A stretch of DNA of 45,841 nt from Novosphingobium lindaniclasticum LE124 (GCF_000445125.1 NZ_ATHL01000090.1:1-45841); one strand, 5' to 3'. Positions 1 to 8,299 are shown, numbered from the stretch's first letter. The notes: generated from the letters alone by a model not told the origin. Numbers and translations are program-made.

Positions 1-47
1 GAAGTCGGCGCTTTTTCGTGGGTAACCGGTACCGGATCTCTCCCCTA

Positions 48-1343
48 TCAGCGTGTCGGCGCGATCCGCCACAGGGTGTTGGAAAGGTCGTCGGCCACCA
101 GCAGCGCGTTGCCGACGGGATCATAGGCGACTCCCACCGGCCTTCCGCGTGCGTGGCCATCCTTGATGAAGCCGGTGAGGAAATCCTGCGGCTTGCCGGA
201 AGGCCGTCCTTTTGCGAAAGGCACCCATACGACCTTGTAGCCCGACAGGTCCTGCCGATTCCAGCTGCCGTGCTCGCCCACGAAGGCTCCTTCCGCGTAG
301 CCACTGCCCAGGCCCGCCCCCGTCACGAAGGACAGGCCGAGCGCAGCAACGTGAGAGCCCAAGGCGTAATCGGGCCGGATCGCGGCTCGAACCAGGCCCG
401 GCTTCTGTGGGTGAACGCGCGGATCGGCATGCTGGCCCCAGTAACTATACGGCCATCCATAGAAGCCGCCGTCCCTTACCGAGGTCAGATAATCCGGCAC
501 CAGCTGCGGGCCAAGCTCGTCGCGTTCGTTGACGACGGACCAGAGCTGCCCATTGGCCGGATTGATGGCGAGCGCGGTGGGGTTGCGAATACCGGAGGCG
601 TAAGTCCGGCGCGCACCGGTCTGCCGGTCGATCTCCCAGATCTGCGCGCGATCCTCCTCCACATCCATGCCCCGCTCGCCGACATTGCTGTTCGAGCCGA
701 TCCCGACATAGAGCTTCGCCCCGTCGGGAGAAGAGGTCATGGCCTTGGTCCAGTGATGGTTGATGCGCGAAGGCAGCTTCACCAGTTCCTGCCCCGGCCC
801 CTGGGCCTGAGTCAGACCGTCGCTGTAGGGAAACCGGACGATGGCATCCTGATTGGCGACGTAGATGCTACCGGCCGCATAGGCGAGGCCGTAGGGCGCG
901 TTCAGACCCGACGCGAACACCGTGCGCAAGTCGGGCTTGCCGTCCCCGTTCGTGTCGCGCAGCAGGGTCACGCGATTGCCGCCTTTCACCGGAGTCTTGC
1001 CGGTCGACTTGATGTAGCCGGCTATCACGTCCTTGGGACGGAGGGTCGGCGCGTCCTGACCGCCCATGCCTTCGCCGATCAGGATGTCGCCATTGGGCAG
1101 AACCAGGATCTGGCGCGGCACCTTGAGGCCTGTCGCCATGGCCGTGACCGTGAAGCCCGGGGGAGCCTTCGGCGCTTCTCCCTCCCAGCCGGCCGGTGTC
1201 GCGATGTTCATCGGCGGCAGCAGGGTCTGCCGCTGCTTGGGCAGATCGGGCCGCGCGCCGGTCTGGTCGAGGCCGGGCTCGCTGCTACCGCAGGATGCGA
1301 GCGCCAGTGCGGAGACGCCGATGAGGATGGGACGCATGCTCAT
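48..1343 (-). CDS. PQQ-dependent sugar (L-sorbosone) dehydrogenase-like lipoprotein
   Basis: Resembles the sorbosone/glucose dehydrogenase family: soluble six-bladed beta-propellers that oxidise aldoses or aldehydes with PQQ in the periplasm. Visible family signatures are the opening segment GFTVTAMATGLKVPRQI, the blade motifs NGDILIGEG and TLLRDTNGDGKPD, the HHWTKAM segment, GIRNPTALAINP, and the C-terminal GEHGSWNR and GRPVGVAYDP. I chose the ATG at 1343, not the longer upstream reading, because it begins a clean lipoprotein signal (MSMRPILIGVSALALASC, lipobox LASC), giving about 431 residues. The start overlaps the DUF2231 stop as ATGA, so the two are translationally coupled. The true substrate cannot be read from sequence; PQQ use is a family inference, and no PQQ synthesis genes lie in the window. 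Confidence 0.85.
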   Translation of the reverse strand: MSMRPILIGVSALALASCGSSEPGLDQTGARPDLPKQRQTLLPPMNIATPAGWEGEAPKAPPGFTVTAMATGLKVPRQILVLPNGDILIGEGMGGQDAPTLRPKDVIAGYIKSTGKTPVKGGNRVTLLRDTNGDGKPDLRTVFASGLNAPYGLAYAAGSIYVANQDAIVRFPYSDGLTQAQGPGQELVKLPSRINHHWTKAMTSSPDGAKLYVGIGSNSNVGERGMDVEEDRAQIWEIDRQTGARRTYASGIRNPTALAINPANGQLWSVVNERDELGPQLVPDYLTSVRDGGFYGWPYSYWGQHADPRVHPQKPGLVRAAIRPDYALGSHVAALGLSFVTGAGLGSGYAEGAFVGEHGSWNRQDLSGYKVVWVPFAKGRPSGKPQDFLTGFIKDGHARGRPVGVAYDPVGNALLVADDLSNTLWRIAPTR

Positions 1344-1798
1344 CGCGCGGCCTCCATGGCCGCCGTGCGGCTTTGCGAGAAGAACACCATACCGGCAGCC
1401 AGCACGAACAGAGTGCTCAGCACGGACAGCGCGAGACCCAAGGTTCCCACCGAACTCCATCCGTCATGACTATGCTGGAAGGCATTGAAGAGACCGGCGA
1501 TCCACGCGAGCGCCAGCAGGAGCAACGAAACGCCCTTCCGGCGCCGCAGTGCTCCCCGGCTGACGATAGTCCCGATCGCGCTCCAAAGCAGAGTGAAGCC
1601 TCCGAAAACCAGCGCGCCGGTAATCAGCCAGGCGGAGAAGTTCGTCCACTGGATCTGCGAGGTCTGCACATAAGCGATATCCGACAGCAGGGCGGCGGGG
1701 AACAGCGCGACCGGGAAGGCCAGCAGCACGGCATGAAGCGGATGGGGCGAGAGACGCGGTGGACGAGTGGCCCGGAGTACCGGCGACGCGCTGGGCAA
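1340..1798 (-). CDS. DUF2231 membrane protein
   Basis: A membrane protein of about 152 residues with four predicted hydrophobic segments (around HPLHAVLLAFPVALFPAAL, WLITGALVFGGFTLLWSAI, GVSLLLLALAWIAGLF and LGLALSVLSTLFVLAAGMV). The short charged N-terminus followed by PPRLSPHPLHA is typical of the DUF2231 family. I chose a TTG start at 1798: a GGGAGA ribosome-binding site lies 7 to 12 bases upstream, and the longer reading to 2083 runs through the promoter region and barstar gene with no conserved sequence. Its stop overlaps the start of the sorbosone-dehydrogenase-like gene (ATGA), so it may anchor or pass electrons from that enzyme. That role is inference; the family has no established function. 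Confidence 0.75.
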   Translation of the reverse strand: MPSASPVLRATRPPRLSPHPLHAVLLAFPVALFPAALLSDIAYVQTSQIQWTNFSAWLITGALVFGGFTLLWSAIGTIVSRGALRRRKGVSLLLLALAWIAGLFNAFQHSHDGWSSVGTLGLALSVLSTLFVLAAGMVFFSQSRTAAMEAAR

Positions 1799-1960
1799 GG
1801 AACATCTCCCGATCGGAACGGCATTGTGACCCCTGCAATGCCCAAACTGCCGTTTTGTTTCCCGAAAAGGCCAAGCAACGCGCACGGCCGAAGCGGATCG
1901 GCCCTGACGTCGCTTCGGCGGTGGGCTGTCGGTTCCCGCCGAATCCTGTAGGCTGCGGCA

Positions 1961-2413
1961 ATGAATGCTCCAGATACCGGCAAGCGCATTATCATCGAAG
2001 GCGACGCCATCCGCGATATCCCGTCCTTCTATGACGAGATCAACCGTGTTTTCATGGCGGGCGAGCACTGGAAGCTCGGGCAAAGCCTCGATGCCCTGGC
2101 CGACCTGCTATACGGCGGCTACGGCGCGATGGCAGGCGCACGCCAGGCCACCATCCTCTGGCGCGACATCGCGCTCAGCCAAGCCGCCCTTGGCATCGAA
2201 ACGACACTGGACTTCCTGCGCGGCCGCGTTCTTGCGCGCAGCCAGTTCAACGGCAGTTCCATCGCCGGGCAGATCGCCGCGCTGGAAGCCGGGCGCGGCA
2301 AGACATACTTCGACATCGTGCTCGAGGTCTTCGCGGATCATCCGAACATCCGCTTCGCGCAGGCACCGCATGGACCCGACGGCTACTTCCACTTCGCCAG
2401 GGGAGCGCCCTAG
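1961..2413 (+). CDS. barstar-family protein (ribonuclease-inhibitor fold)
   Basis: A protein of 150 residues. Residues 10-55 read as the barstar fold: IIIEGDAIRDIPSFYDEINRV, then the family-typical segment WKLGQSLDALADLLYGGYG. Barstars bind and block barnase-type ribonucleases. The C-terminal extension (about 90 residues) is longer than in the classical 90-residue barstar, as in many proteobacterial relatives. No barnase-like toxin gene lies beside it, so this is an orphan inhibitor or has another role. The gene converges with the GntR gene, and the four bases CTAG at 2410-2413 supply the stop codon of both genes. Confidence 0.75.
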   Translation: MNAPDTGKRIIIEGDAIRDIPSFYDEINRVFMAGEHWKLGQSLDALADLLYGGYGAMAGARQATILWRDIALSQAALGIETTLDFLRGRVLARSQFNGSSIAGQIAALEAGRGKTYFDIVLEVFADHPNIRFAQAPHGPDGYFHFARGAP

Positions 2414-3084
2414 GACGGCTTCTGCTTGCTCTTGAGCATTTCGACGGCGATCAACGAAGCTTCGTGCACATGTTCGCGGCAGGCCTTTGCCGCGGCGTCG
2501 GCATTGCGGCTGGCGATCGCATCGACGATCTTGGAGAGCCGCTTGAGCCCCGCCGCCTGACGCCCCACGACGGACAATGTCATTGCCCGCATCTGGCTGA
2601 TCCGGCTGTTGAGGCGCTGGACGATTTCCCAGGCGATCTCATGCCCGCCAGTCTTGAAGATGACCTCGTAGAAATGAGTCGTGGCCGCCAGTGCGGCGAT
2701 GGCGTTCTTGTCTTGGTGGGCGGCTTCGATCGCGCAAAGCGCCTCGCGCAGGCTGGCGACGGTTTCGGCCGAGGAATGCTCCGCGCAGGCGGCCGCCGCC
2801 GATGATTCGAGCTGCATGCGAATCTCGTAGATCTGCTGCGCCTGCTCCGGCGAGATCGAGGAAAGCCGCGGACCGGACGGCGTGCTTTCGACCAGCCCCT
2901 CTGACTCCAGATTACGGATGACTTCGCGGATGACGGATCGACTCACCCCCAGCCTGTCCCCGAGAGTGCGCTCCACCAGCCGCTCGCCGGGAGCGATCTG
3001 CCCCTGCATGATGGCATCACGCACACGATCCAGCGCGATAAGCCTCAAAGTCTGCGGCCGCGCTTCGATCCGTTCCAAAGTCAT
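2410..3084 (-). CDS. GntR family (FCD/FadR-type) transcriptional regulator
   Basis: A 224-residue regulator. Residues 10-75 form the GntR winged helix: LDRVRDAIMQGQIAPGERLVE, then LGVSRSVIREVIRNLESEGLVE. Residues 85-215 are an all-helical FCD effector domain (EIRMQLESSAAAACAE, later HFYEVIFKTGGHE, RNADAAAKACREHVHEA). I chose the ATG at 3084 because a GGAG site precedes it; the longer reading to 3189 crosses the control region. The gene is divergent from the DUF1185 operon, and the palindrome TGGTATACCA at 3150-3159, which fits the GT..AC dyads bound by FadR-type proteins, lies between them. It recurs at 10110-10119 in the other control region, so this protein probably governs the whole island, most likely as a repressor released by a pathway intermediate. 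The ligand is unknown. Confidence 0.88.
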   Translation of the reverse strand: MTLERIEARPQTLRLIALDRVRDAIMQGQIAPGERLVERTLGDRLGVSRSVIREVIRNLESEGLVESTPSGPRLSSISPEQAQQIYEIRMQLESSAAAACAEHSSAETVASLREALCAIEAAHQDKNAIAALAATTHFYEVIFKTGGHEIAWEIVQRLNSRISQMRAMTLSVVGRQAAGLKRLSKIVDAIASRNADAAAKACREHVHEASLIAVEMLKSKQKPS

Positions 3085-3130
3085 TCTCCACAAGGGTTTC
3101 GCTGTCTTCAACCGCTCATGACAAGAACCG

Positions 3131-3159
3131 TTGCAAGTGTCCAGTCTTCTGGTATACCA
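3131..3159 (+). promoter_or_regulatory. Promoter with GntR-type operator for the DUF1185 operon
   Basis: A -35-like TTGCAA (3131-3136) and a -10-like TATACC (3153-3158) are separated by 16 bases. The perfect ten-base palindrome TGGTATACCA (3150-3159) covers the -10 box, the usual placement for a repressor operator. A strong AAGGAGG ribosome site follows at 3174-3180, ahead of the ATG at 3189. The palindrome fits FadR-type half-sites; that the adjacent GntR protein binds it is inference. Confidence 0.55.
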
Positions 3160-3188
3160 CCATACAACATTCCAAGGAGGTTGCCCCA

Positions 3189-3788
3189 ATGGCTCTGAAG
3201 ATTCGCAAGCTGGTATCCTATGTCGAGGAAGTCCGGATCGAAGGCGGCAAGGATGCCGAGCGTCCCGTGACGACCGTGCTCGTGGCTGCCGTCGTGAAGA
3301 ACCCCTGGGCCGGCCGCGACTTCGTGGAAGATCTCCAGCCCGAGATCCGCGCCTATGCCTCGGACCTTGGCGCGCTCATCGTCGAGAAACTGACGACCAC
3401 CATCGGCGGCGCGGACAAGATCGAGGCCTATGGCAAGGCTGCCGTCGTCGGCGGCGCGGGCGAGATCGAACATGCCTCGGCGATGATCCACACGCTGCGC
3501 TTCGGCAACCACTTCCGCGAGGCGGTGAACGCCAAGTCCTACCTCAGCTTCACCAACAAGCGCGGCGGGCAGAACACCTCGATCCAGGTGCCGATGATGC
3601 ACAAGGACGACGAAGGCCAGCGCTCGCACTACATCACCGCCGAGTTCGCCATTTCCGACGCGCCGCTCGACGATGAGATCGTCATCGTGCTCGGCGCTGC
3701 CGATGGTGGCCGCGTCCACCCGCGTATCGGCAATCGCTATCTCGACCTGGAAGCCATTGCCGCGGAAAAGGCCGCGCAGCAGGGCTGA
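3189..3788 (+). CDS. DUF1185 / 'amino acid synthesis' family protein
   Basis: A 199-residue protein matching the DUF1185 (AA_synth, PF06684) family in length and sequence: the opening IRKLVSYVEEVRIEGGK, VAAVVKNPWAGRDFVEDL, AVVGGAGEIEHASAMIH and GAADGGRVHPRIGNR. The family name is historical and its reaction is, to my knowledge, not established. It is the first gene of a five-gene operon behind the GntR-type operator, with a strong AAGGAGG site, so it is probably the best-expressed protein of the island. Two bases separate it from the hydrolase. From context I infer a ring-opening, hydrolytic or isomerising step on a nitrogen compound; nothing in the sequence proves this. Confidence 0.85.
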   Translation: MALKIRKLVSYVEEVRIEGGKDAERPVTTVLVAAVVKNPWAGRDFVEDLQPEIRAYASDLGALIVEKLTTTIGGADKIEAYGKAAVVGGAGEIEHASAMIHTLRFGNHFREAVNAKSYLSFTNKRGGQNTSIQVPMMHKDDEGQRSHYITAEFAISDAPLDDEIVIVLGAADGGRVHPRIGNRYLDLEAIAAEKAAQQG

Positions 3789-3790
3789 CC

Positions 3791-4609
3791 GTGCGGGCGG
3801 ACACTTTCCCCACCGCATATGAGGATACGGGCGGCAACAAACCGCCCGTGATCCTGATCCACGGCGTCGGGCTGTCGCAGGCGATGTGGATCGCGCAGAA
3901 GACCGCGCTGGCGCAAGACTATCGCGTCATCACGCTGGACATGCTGGGGCACGGCGGAAGCCCGGCTCCCGCTACCGACGCCGGGCTGGACGACTATGCG
4001 GACCAGGTGGCGGGACTGATGGACCACCTGGCCGTCGACAAGGCGATCCTGATCGGCTTCTCGATGGGCGCATTGGTGGCGCGGGCCTTTGCCCTGCGCT
4101 TCCCGGCCCGTCTGTCGGGGCTGGTCCTGCTCAACGGCGTGTTCAACCGCTCCGAGGCTGTGCGCGCCACGATCCTCGGCCGGGTGGACGAAGTACGGCT
4201 GGCGGGACCTGCGGCCAACTCGGACGCCGCCATCGAACGCTGGTTCACGCCGGAGTTTCGCGCGGCTCAGCCCGGTTACATTGCCGATCTGCGTGCCCAT
4301 ATGGCGGGCAACGATCATCACGGCTATCTGACGTCCTACGGCCTTTTCGCAAGCCAGGACAATTTCGGTGCCGACCGCCTCGGCGAGATCGCCGTGCCGA
4401 CGCTGGTCGCCACCGGAGAGTTCGATGTCGGCTCCACGCCGGAGATGACCCGCGAACTGGCCGCGCGCATCCCCGGCGCGAAGGCTGAAGTCATTGCCGA
4501 TGCACGCCATATGATGCCGGTGGAAATGCCGGAAGAGACCAATGCCTTGCTGCTGGGCTTCCTCGATACGATCGCCCAGTCGCCCATAACTGCCGGAGAG
4601 GCTTCATGA
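3791..4609 (+). CDS. alpha/beta hydrolase
   Basis: A 272-residue alpha/beta-hydrolase-fold enzyme. The oxyanion-hole motif HGVGLSQAMW is near residue 25, the nucleophile elbow GFSMGA (Ser about residue 85) fits GxSxG, the acid is probably the Asp in GEFDVGS (about 215), and the catalytic His is in DARHMMP (about 240). There is no signal peptide, so it is cytosolic. It starts with GTG two bases after the DUF1185 stop and ends in an ATGA overlap with the aldehyde dehydrogenase. Family members include the RutD aminoacrylate hydrolase and ring-cleavage-product hydrolases. In this operon it probably hydrolyses an acyclic amide, enamine or ester made by the flavin monooxygenase, which is inference. 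Confidence 0.85.
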   Translation: MRADTFPTAYEDTGGNKPPVILIHGVGLSQAMWIAQKTALAQDYRVITLDMLGHGGSPAPATDAGLDDYADQVAGLMDHLAVDKAILIGFSMGALVARAFALRFPARLSGLVLLNGVFNRSEAVRATILGRVDEVRLAGPAANSDAAIERWFTPEFRAAQPGYIADLRAHMAGNDHHGYLTSYGLFASQDNFGADRLGEIAVPTLVATGEFDVGSTPEMTRELAARIPGAKAEVIADARHMMPVEMPEETNALLLGFLDTIAQSPITAGEAS

Positions 4610-6084
4610 CGACACGTAAATTCCAGATGCTGGTGAACGGCGCGTGGATCGACGCTGGATCCGGTCGAACTTACGAATCCCGCTATCCTGCCACCGGCGA
4701 AGTCTGGTCCGTCCTGCCCGATGCCGACGAAGCGGATGCCGATCGTGCGGTTCGCGCCGCCGATGCCGCATTCCGCAGCCCGGCCTGGCGCGGCCTTACC
4801 GCCACCGCGCGCGGCAAGCTGCTGCGCCGCCTCGGCGACCTGGTCGCCGAGCATGCGGGCGAACTCGCCGAGCTCGAAACGCAGGACAACGGCAAGCTGA
4901 TCCGCGAGACGCGCGGGCAGCTTTCCTACCTGCCCGAGTTCTTTCACTACAGCGCCGGTCTGGCCGACAAGCTGGAAGGTAGCACGCTCCCCATCGACAA
5001 GGCGGACATGTTCGCCTTCACCGTGCCCGAGCCGCTGGGCGTCGTCGCCGCGATCATTCCGTGGAACAGCCCGCTTTACCTGACCGCGATCAAGCTGGCG
5101 CCCGCCCTGGCGGCAGGCAACACGCTGGTCATCAAGCCCTCCGAGCATGCCTCTGCCAGCATCCTGCGCTTCGCGGCACTCGTCGAGGAAGCCGGTTTCC
5201 CGGCAGGCGTGGTCAATGTCGTGACCGGTCTCGGCCCCAGTGCAGGTGCGGCGCTCACGAAGCATCCGCTGGTGCGCCGTATCGCCTTCACCGGCGGTCC
5301 GTCCACCGCACGACACGTCATCAAGGCCAGTGCCGAGAATTTCGCCAAGCTCTCGCTGGAACTGGGCGGCAAGTCGGCAAACATCGTCTTCGACGATGCC
5401 GACCTCGAAAGCGCAGTGAATGGCGCCGTCGCGGGCATCTATGCCGCTTCGGGCCAGAGCTGCGTCGCCGGTTCGCGCCTGCTGGTGCAGGACGGCATCT
5501 ACGACCGCTTCGTGGCCGCGCTGACCGAGCGCATGGCCCGCATCCGCATCGGTGATCCGCTCGACTCCAATTCGGATATGGGCCCCATGGCGACCGAGCA
5601 GCAGCTTGGCATCGTCGAAGCCATGGTCGGCCGCGCGCGCGAGGAAGGCGCCGAAGTGCTCGCCGGGGGCAAGCGTCCTGCCGGGCGCGACGGCTGGTAT
5701 TACGAGCCGACGCTGCTCGCCTGCGATTCCGACCAGTTGGACGTGGTGCAGAACGAGGTGTTCGGCCCGGTCGCGGCGATCATGCGCTTTTCCGGCGACG
5801 CCGAGGCGCTCGCCCTGGCGAACGGCACCGAGTACGCGCTTGCGGCAGGTATCTGGACGCGCGACATCGGCCGCGCCCACCGGTTCGCGCGCGATGTCCA
5901 TGCCGGGATCGTCTGGGTCAACACTTACCGCGCCGTCTCGGCCATGGCCCCGATCGGCGGCTACGGCGCAAGCGGCTACGGGCGCGAGGGCGGCATCCAT
6001 GCCGTGCTCGACTACACCGAGTTGAAGACCGTCTGGGTCAACCTGTCGGAACAGCCGATGGGCGATCCCTTCGTGATGCGGTGA
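4606..6084 (+). CDS. aldehyde dehydrogenase (NAD(P)-dependent)
   Basis: A full-length 492-residue aldehyde dehydrogenase. The cofactor and oxyanion motif IPWNSPLY is near residue 150, the general base Glu lies in LELGGKSANIVFDDAD (about 250), the catalytic Cys in GQSCVAGSR (about 285), and NEVFGPVAAI is near 385. It starts inside the hydrolase stop (ATGA). It resembles betaine-aldehyde and hydroxymuconic-semialdehyde type dehydrogenases more than the second aldehyde dehydrogenase of the operon does. The two presumably act on different aldehydes of the same pathway. The substrate is unknown. Confidence 0.9.
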   Translation: MTTRKFQMLVNGAWIDAGSGRTYESRYPATGEVWSVLPDADEADADRAVRAADAAFRSPAWRGLTATARGKLLRRLGDLVAEHAGELAELETQDNGKLIRETRGQLSYLPEFFHYSAGLADKLEGSTLPIDKADMFAFTVPEPLGVVAAIIPWNSPLYLTAIKLAPALAAGNTLVIKPSEHASASILRFAALVEEAGFPAGVVNVVTGLGPSAGAALTKHPLVRRIAFTGGPSTARHVIKASAENFAKLSLELGGKSANIVFDDADLESAVNGAVAGIYAASGQSCVAGSRLLVQDGIYDRFVAALTERMARIRIGDPLDSNSDMGPMATEQQLGIVEAMVGRAREEGAEVLAGGKRPAGRDGWYYEPTLLACDSDQLDVVQNEVFGPVAAIMRFSGDAEALALANGTEYALAAGIWTRDIGRAHRFARDVHAGIVWVNTYRAVSAMAPIGGYGASGYGREGGIHAVLDYTELKTVWVNLSEQPMGDPFVMR

Positions 6085-6098
6085 GAGGAGAGAACACG

Positions 6099-6608
6099 AT
6101 GACCACGACCGTAATCGATACGGCTGAGTTCCGGAAAGCGATGGCCGAATTTCCCTCCGGCGTGACGGTGGTCACGGCCCTCGACGAGCAGGGCGGGCTG
6201 GTTGGCTTCACCGCCAGCGCCTTCTCCTCGCTGTCGCTCGACCCGCCGCTGGTGCTGGTCTGCCCGGCGCTGACCTCCGCCACCTATCCGCACCTGGTGC
6301 GCGGTGGCCGTTTCGCGATCCACATTCTCGCTTCCGACCAGAAGGACCTTGCCATGGCCTTTGCCTCGAAGGGCATGGACAAAGTGGCGGCGCTGGAATG
6401 GACGCTCAGCGATCTCGGCAATCCGCTGCTGAAGGGCGCGAGCTGTGTGCTGGAATGCAGTCTCTGGCGTGAATACGAAGGCGGCGATCATGCCATCCTC
6501 GTAGGCGAAGTCCTGCGCATCGACCGCTGCGAGAGCGGTGTCCTGCTCTACCACCGCTGGCAGATGAGCAACCATGCCGTTCCGGAAGTGGAGATCGCAT
6601 CGGCATGA
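6099..6608 (+). CDS. flavin reductase (two-component monooxygenase partner)
   Basis: A 169-residue flavin reductase-like protein of the FMN-binding split-barrel type. Motifs are FRKAMAEFPSGVTVVTA, GFTASAFSSLSLDPPLVL and GGRFAIHILASDQ, as in the NAD(P)H:flavin reductases that feed two-component monooxygenases (HpaC, RutF and relatives). I chose the ATG at 6099, preceded by GAGAGGAGAG, not the GTG at 6081. The stop overlaps the next ATG (ATGA). Its natural partner is the luciferase-like monooxygenase at 8992-10029: it would supply reduced FMN by diffusion. Confidence 0.9.
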   Translation: MTTTVIDTAEFRKAMAEFPSGVTVVTALDEQGGLVGFTASAFSSLSLDPPLVLVCPALTSATYPHLVRGGRFAIHILASDQKDLAMAFASKGMDKVAALEWTLSDLGNPLLKGASCVLECSLWREYEGGDHAILVGEVLRIDRCESGVLLYHRWQMSNHAVPEVEIASA

Positions 6609-8044
6609 CCATTCGCAATCTTCATCCTTTCCGCGAACAGGCCTTCGTCGGCGGGATCTGGACTGCCGCGCCTGAAACGGTGCCGGTGACGGACCCGGCC
6701 ACCGGCGAGGTCATTGCACAAGTCCCTCACCTCGGTGCCGACGAGACCCGGACCGCGATCGACGCGGCGGCAAAGGCTCAGGCCGAATGGCGCCATCGTC
6801 CCGCGGGCGAGCGGGCCGACCTGTTGCTGCGCTGGCATGGCCTTATGCTGGAACATCAGGAGGCGCTCGCGGCGATCCTGACGGCGGAACAGGGCAAGCC
6901 TCTCGCCGAAGCGCGGGGCGAAGTGCTCTATGCCGCCAGCTTCGTGCGCTGGTTTGCCGAGGAAGCTCGGCGCATCGAAGGCGAGGTGATCCCCGCGCCG
7001 CGTTCCAACCAGCGCATCCTGGTCTGGAGCGAGCCGGTCGGCGTCGTCGCGGCGATCACGCCGTGGAACTTCCCGGCGGCAATGGTGACGCGCAAGGTCG
7101 CCCCGGCGCTCGCGGCGGGCTGCGCCATCATCGTCAAGCCCGCGCCGGAAACGCCGCTGACCGCGCTTGCTCTGGCGGCTCTGGCCGAAGAAGCGGGCCT
7201 CCCGGCCGGACTGCTCAGCGTCGTCACCGGAGAGGCGACCGCCATCGGCGGAGCGTTCATGGCCAGTGACGTCGTGCGCAAGCTCTCCTTCACCGGCTCG
7301 ACCGGCGTGGGCCGCAAGCTCTACGAGCAGTCGGCACCGACGCTGAAGCGGCTTTCGCTTGAACTGGGCGGAAATGCGCCGTTTCTCGTCTTCGATGACG
7401 CGGATGTCGATGCGGCTGTCGAGGGTGCGCTGCTGGGCAAGTACCGCAATGCCGGGCAGACCTGCGTCTGCGTCAACCGCTTCCTGGTGCAGGACGGCAT
7501 TCATGACGCCTTCGTCGAGCGGCTGCGGCAGCGGGTCGAGGGCCTTGTCGTCGGTCGCGGCACGGAGGCGGGCGTGACGATCGGACCGTTGATCAATGCG
7601 CGCGCGGTCGAGAAGGTCGAGCAGCATATCGCCGATGCCGTGGCACGCGGCGGGCGCCTGCTGGCGGGCGGTGCCCGGCAGGAGGGCCTGTTCTTCCCGC
7701 CCACGCTGATCGCCGACGTTCCGCGCGATGCGCTGGTGGCATCGGAGGAGACCTTCGGCCCGCTCGCCGCCGTGATCCGCTTCGAGACCGAGGAAGAGGC
7801 CATCCGCATGGCCAACGATACCGAATTCGGCCTGGCCGCCTATGCCTATACCCGCGACATCGGCCGCGCCATGCGCGTTGCCGGGGCGCTGGAATACGGC
7901 ATGGTCGGGCTGAACGAGGCGGCGATCTCCACGGAAGTCGCGCCGTTCGGCGGCATCAAGGCATCGGGCATGGGCCGTGAGGGATCGCGCCATGGCATCA
8001 CCGACTATCTCGAACTCAAATACGTGATGATGGGCGGTCTCTGA
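6605..8044 (+). CDS. aldehyde dehydrogenase, succinate-semialdehyde-dehydrogenase-like
   Basis: A full-length 479-residue enzyme with the succinate/glutarate-semialdehyde dehydrogenase style: QAFVGGIW at the start, ITPWNFPAAM (about 150), ELGGNAPFLVFDDAD with the base Glu (about 255), GQTCVCVNRF with the catalytic Cys (about 285), ASEETFGPLAA (about 380), and the ending ELKYVMMGGL. In GabD-like enzymes the Cys-x-Cys pair can form a redox-sensitive disulfide, and it is present here. It is the last gene of the operon, overlapping the flavin reductase by ATGA and followed by a strong terminator. A final step giving a C4 or C5 dicarboxylate for the TCA cycle is likely, but inferred. Confidence 0.9.
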   Translation: MTIRNLHPFREQAFVGGIWTAAPETVPVTDPATGEVIAQVPHLGADETRTAIDAAAKAQAEWRHRPAGERADLLLRWHGLMLEHQEALAAILTAEQGKPLAEARGEVLYAASFVRWFAEEARRIEGEVIPAPRSNQRILVWSEPVGVVAAITPWNFPAAMVTRKVAPALAAGCAIIVKPAPETPLTALALAALAEEAGLPAGLLSVVTGEATAIGGAFMASDVVRKLSFTGSTGVGRKLYEQSAPTLKRLSLELGGNAPFLVFDDADVDAAVEGALLGKYRNAGQTCVCVNRFLVQDGIHDAFVERLRQRVEGLVVGRGTEAGVTIGPLINARAVEKVEQHIADAVARGGRLLAGGARQEGLFFPPTLIADVPRDALVASEETFGPLAAVIRFETEEEAIRMANDTEFGLAAYAYTRDIGRAMRVAGALEYGMVGLNEAAISTEVAPFGGIKASGMGREGSRHGITDYLELKYVMMGGL

Positions 8045-8081
8045 CCGCTTCGACGAGGATCCCCTTGGGTCGCACAAGGGA

Positions 8082-8116
8082 AGCGCCGGCATCTGCAAGG
8101 ATGCCGGCGCTTTTGT
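8082..8116 (+). terminator. Rho-independent terminator of the DUF1185 operon
   Basis: A perfect 12-base-pair stem (arms 8082-8093 and 8100-8111) with a six-base loop, followed by TTTTGTCT. It lies 38 bases after the second aldehyde dehydrogenase stop, so it ends the five-gene operon. Confidence 0.88.
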
Positions 8117-8130
8117 CTGTCGGTCCATGG

Positions 8131-8270
8131 CATCGTCCGGACTCGATCCGGGACCGGTGTGGTCTTTAGGCGCTACCTCGCGCCTGGCCGCCGTTTACGG
8201 AAGGACGCGCCCCGCCGGACAGCAGGCGCCTCAAGACGGCCAGCGGTCCCGGATCAAGTCCGGGACGACG
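8131..8270. repeat. Palindromic intergenic repeat pair (copy 1)
   Basis: Two inverted arms, 8134-8156 and 8244-8267, each built on CGTCCcGGActtGATCCGGGACC and its complement, flank about 90 bases with weaker internal inverted repeats (AGGCGC and CTGGCCGCC elements). A second element with the same arms lies at 27008-27110. The form is that of a REP-doublet or small non-autonomous element between convergent genes. No open reading frame is present. Confidence 0.7.
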
Positions 8271-8299
8271 TGATTGCCTAGCGCATCACCCTCGCGGCA

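Noticed and set aside
1344..1460. Longer N-terminus of the sorbosone-dehydrogenase-like protein
   Set aside because: The extra 39 residues lie inside the DUF2231 gene and precede a perfect lipoprotein signal sequence.
4336..8128. Long minus-strand frames opposite the two aldehyde dehydrogenases and flavin reductase
   Set aside because: Shadow frames caused by codon bias. The plus-strand genes have ATGA couplings, ribosome sites and catalytic residues.
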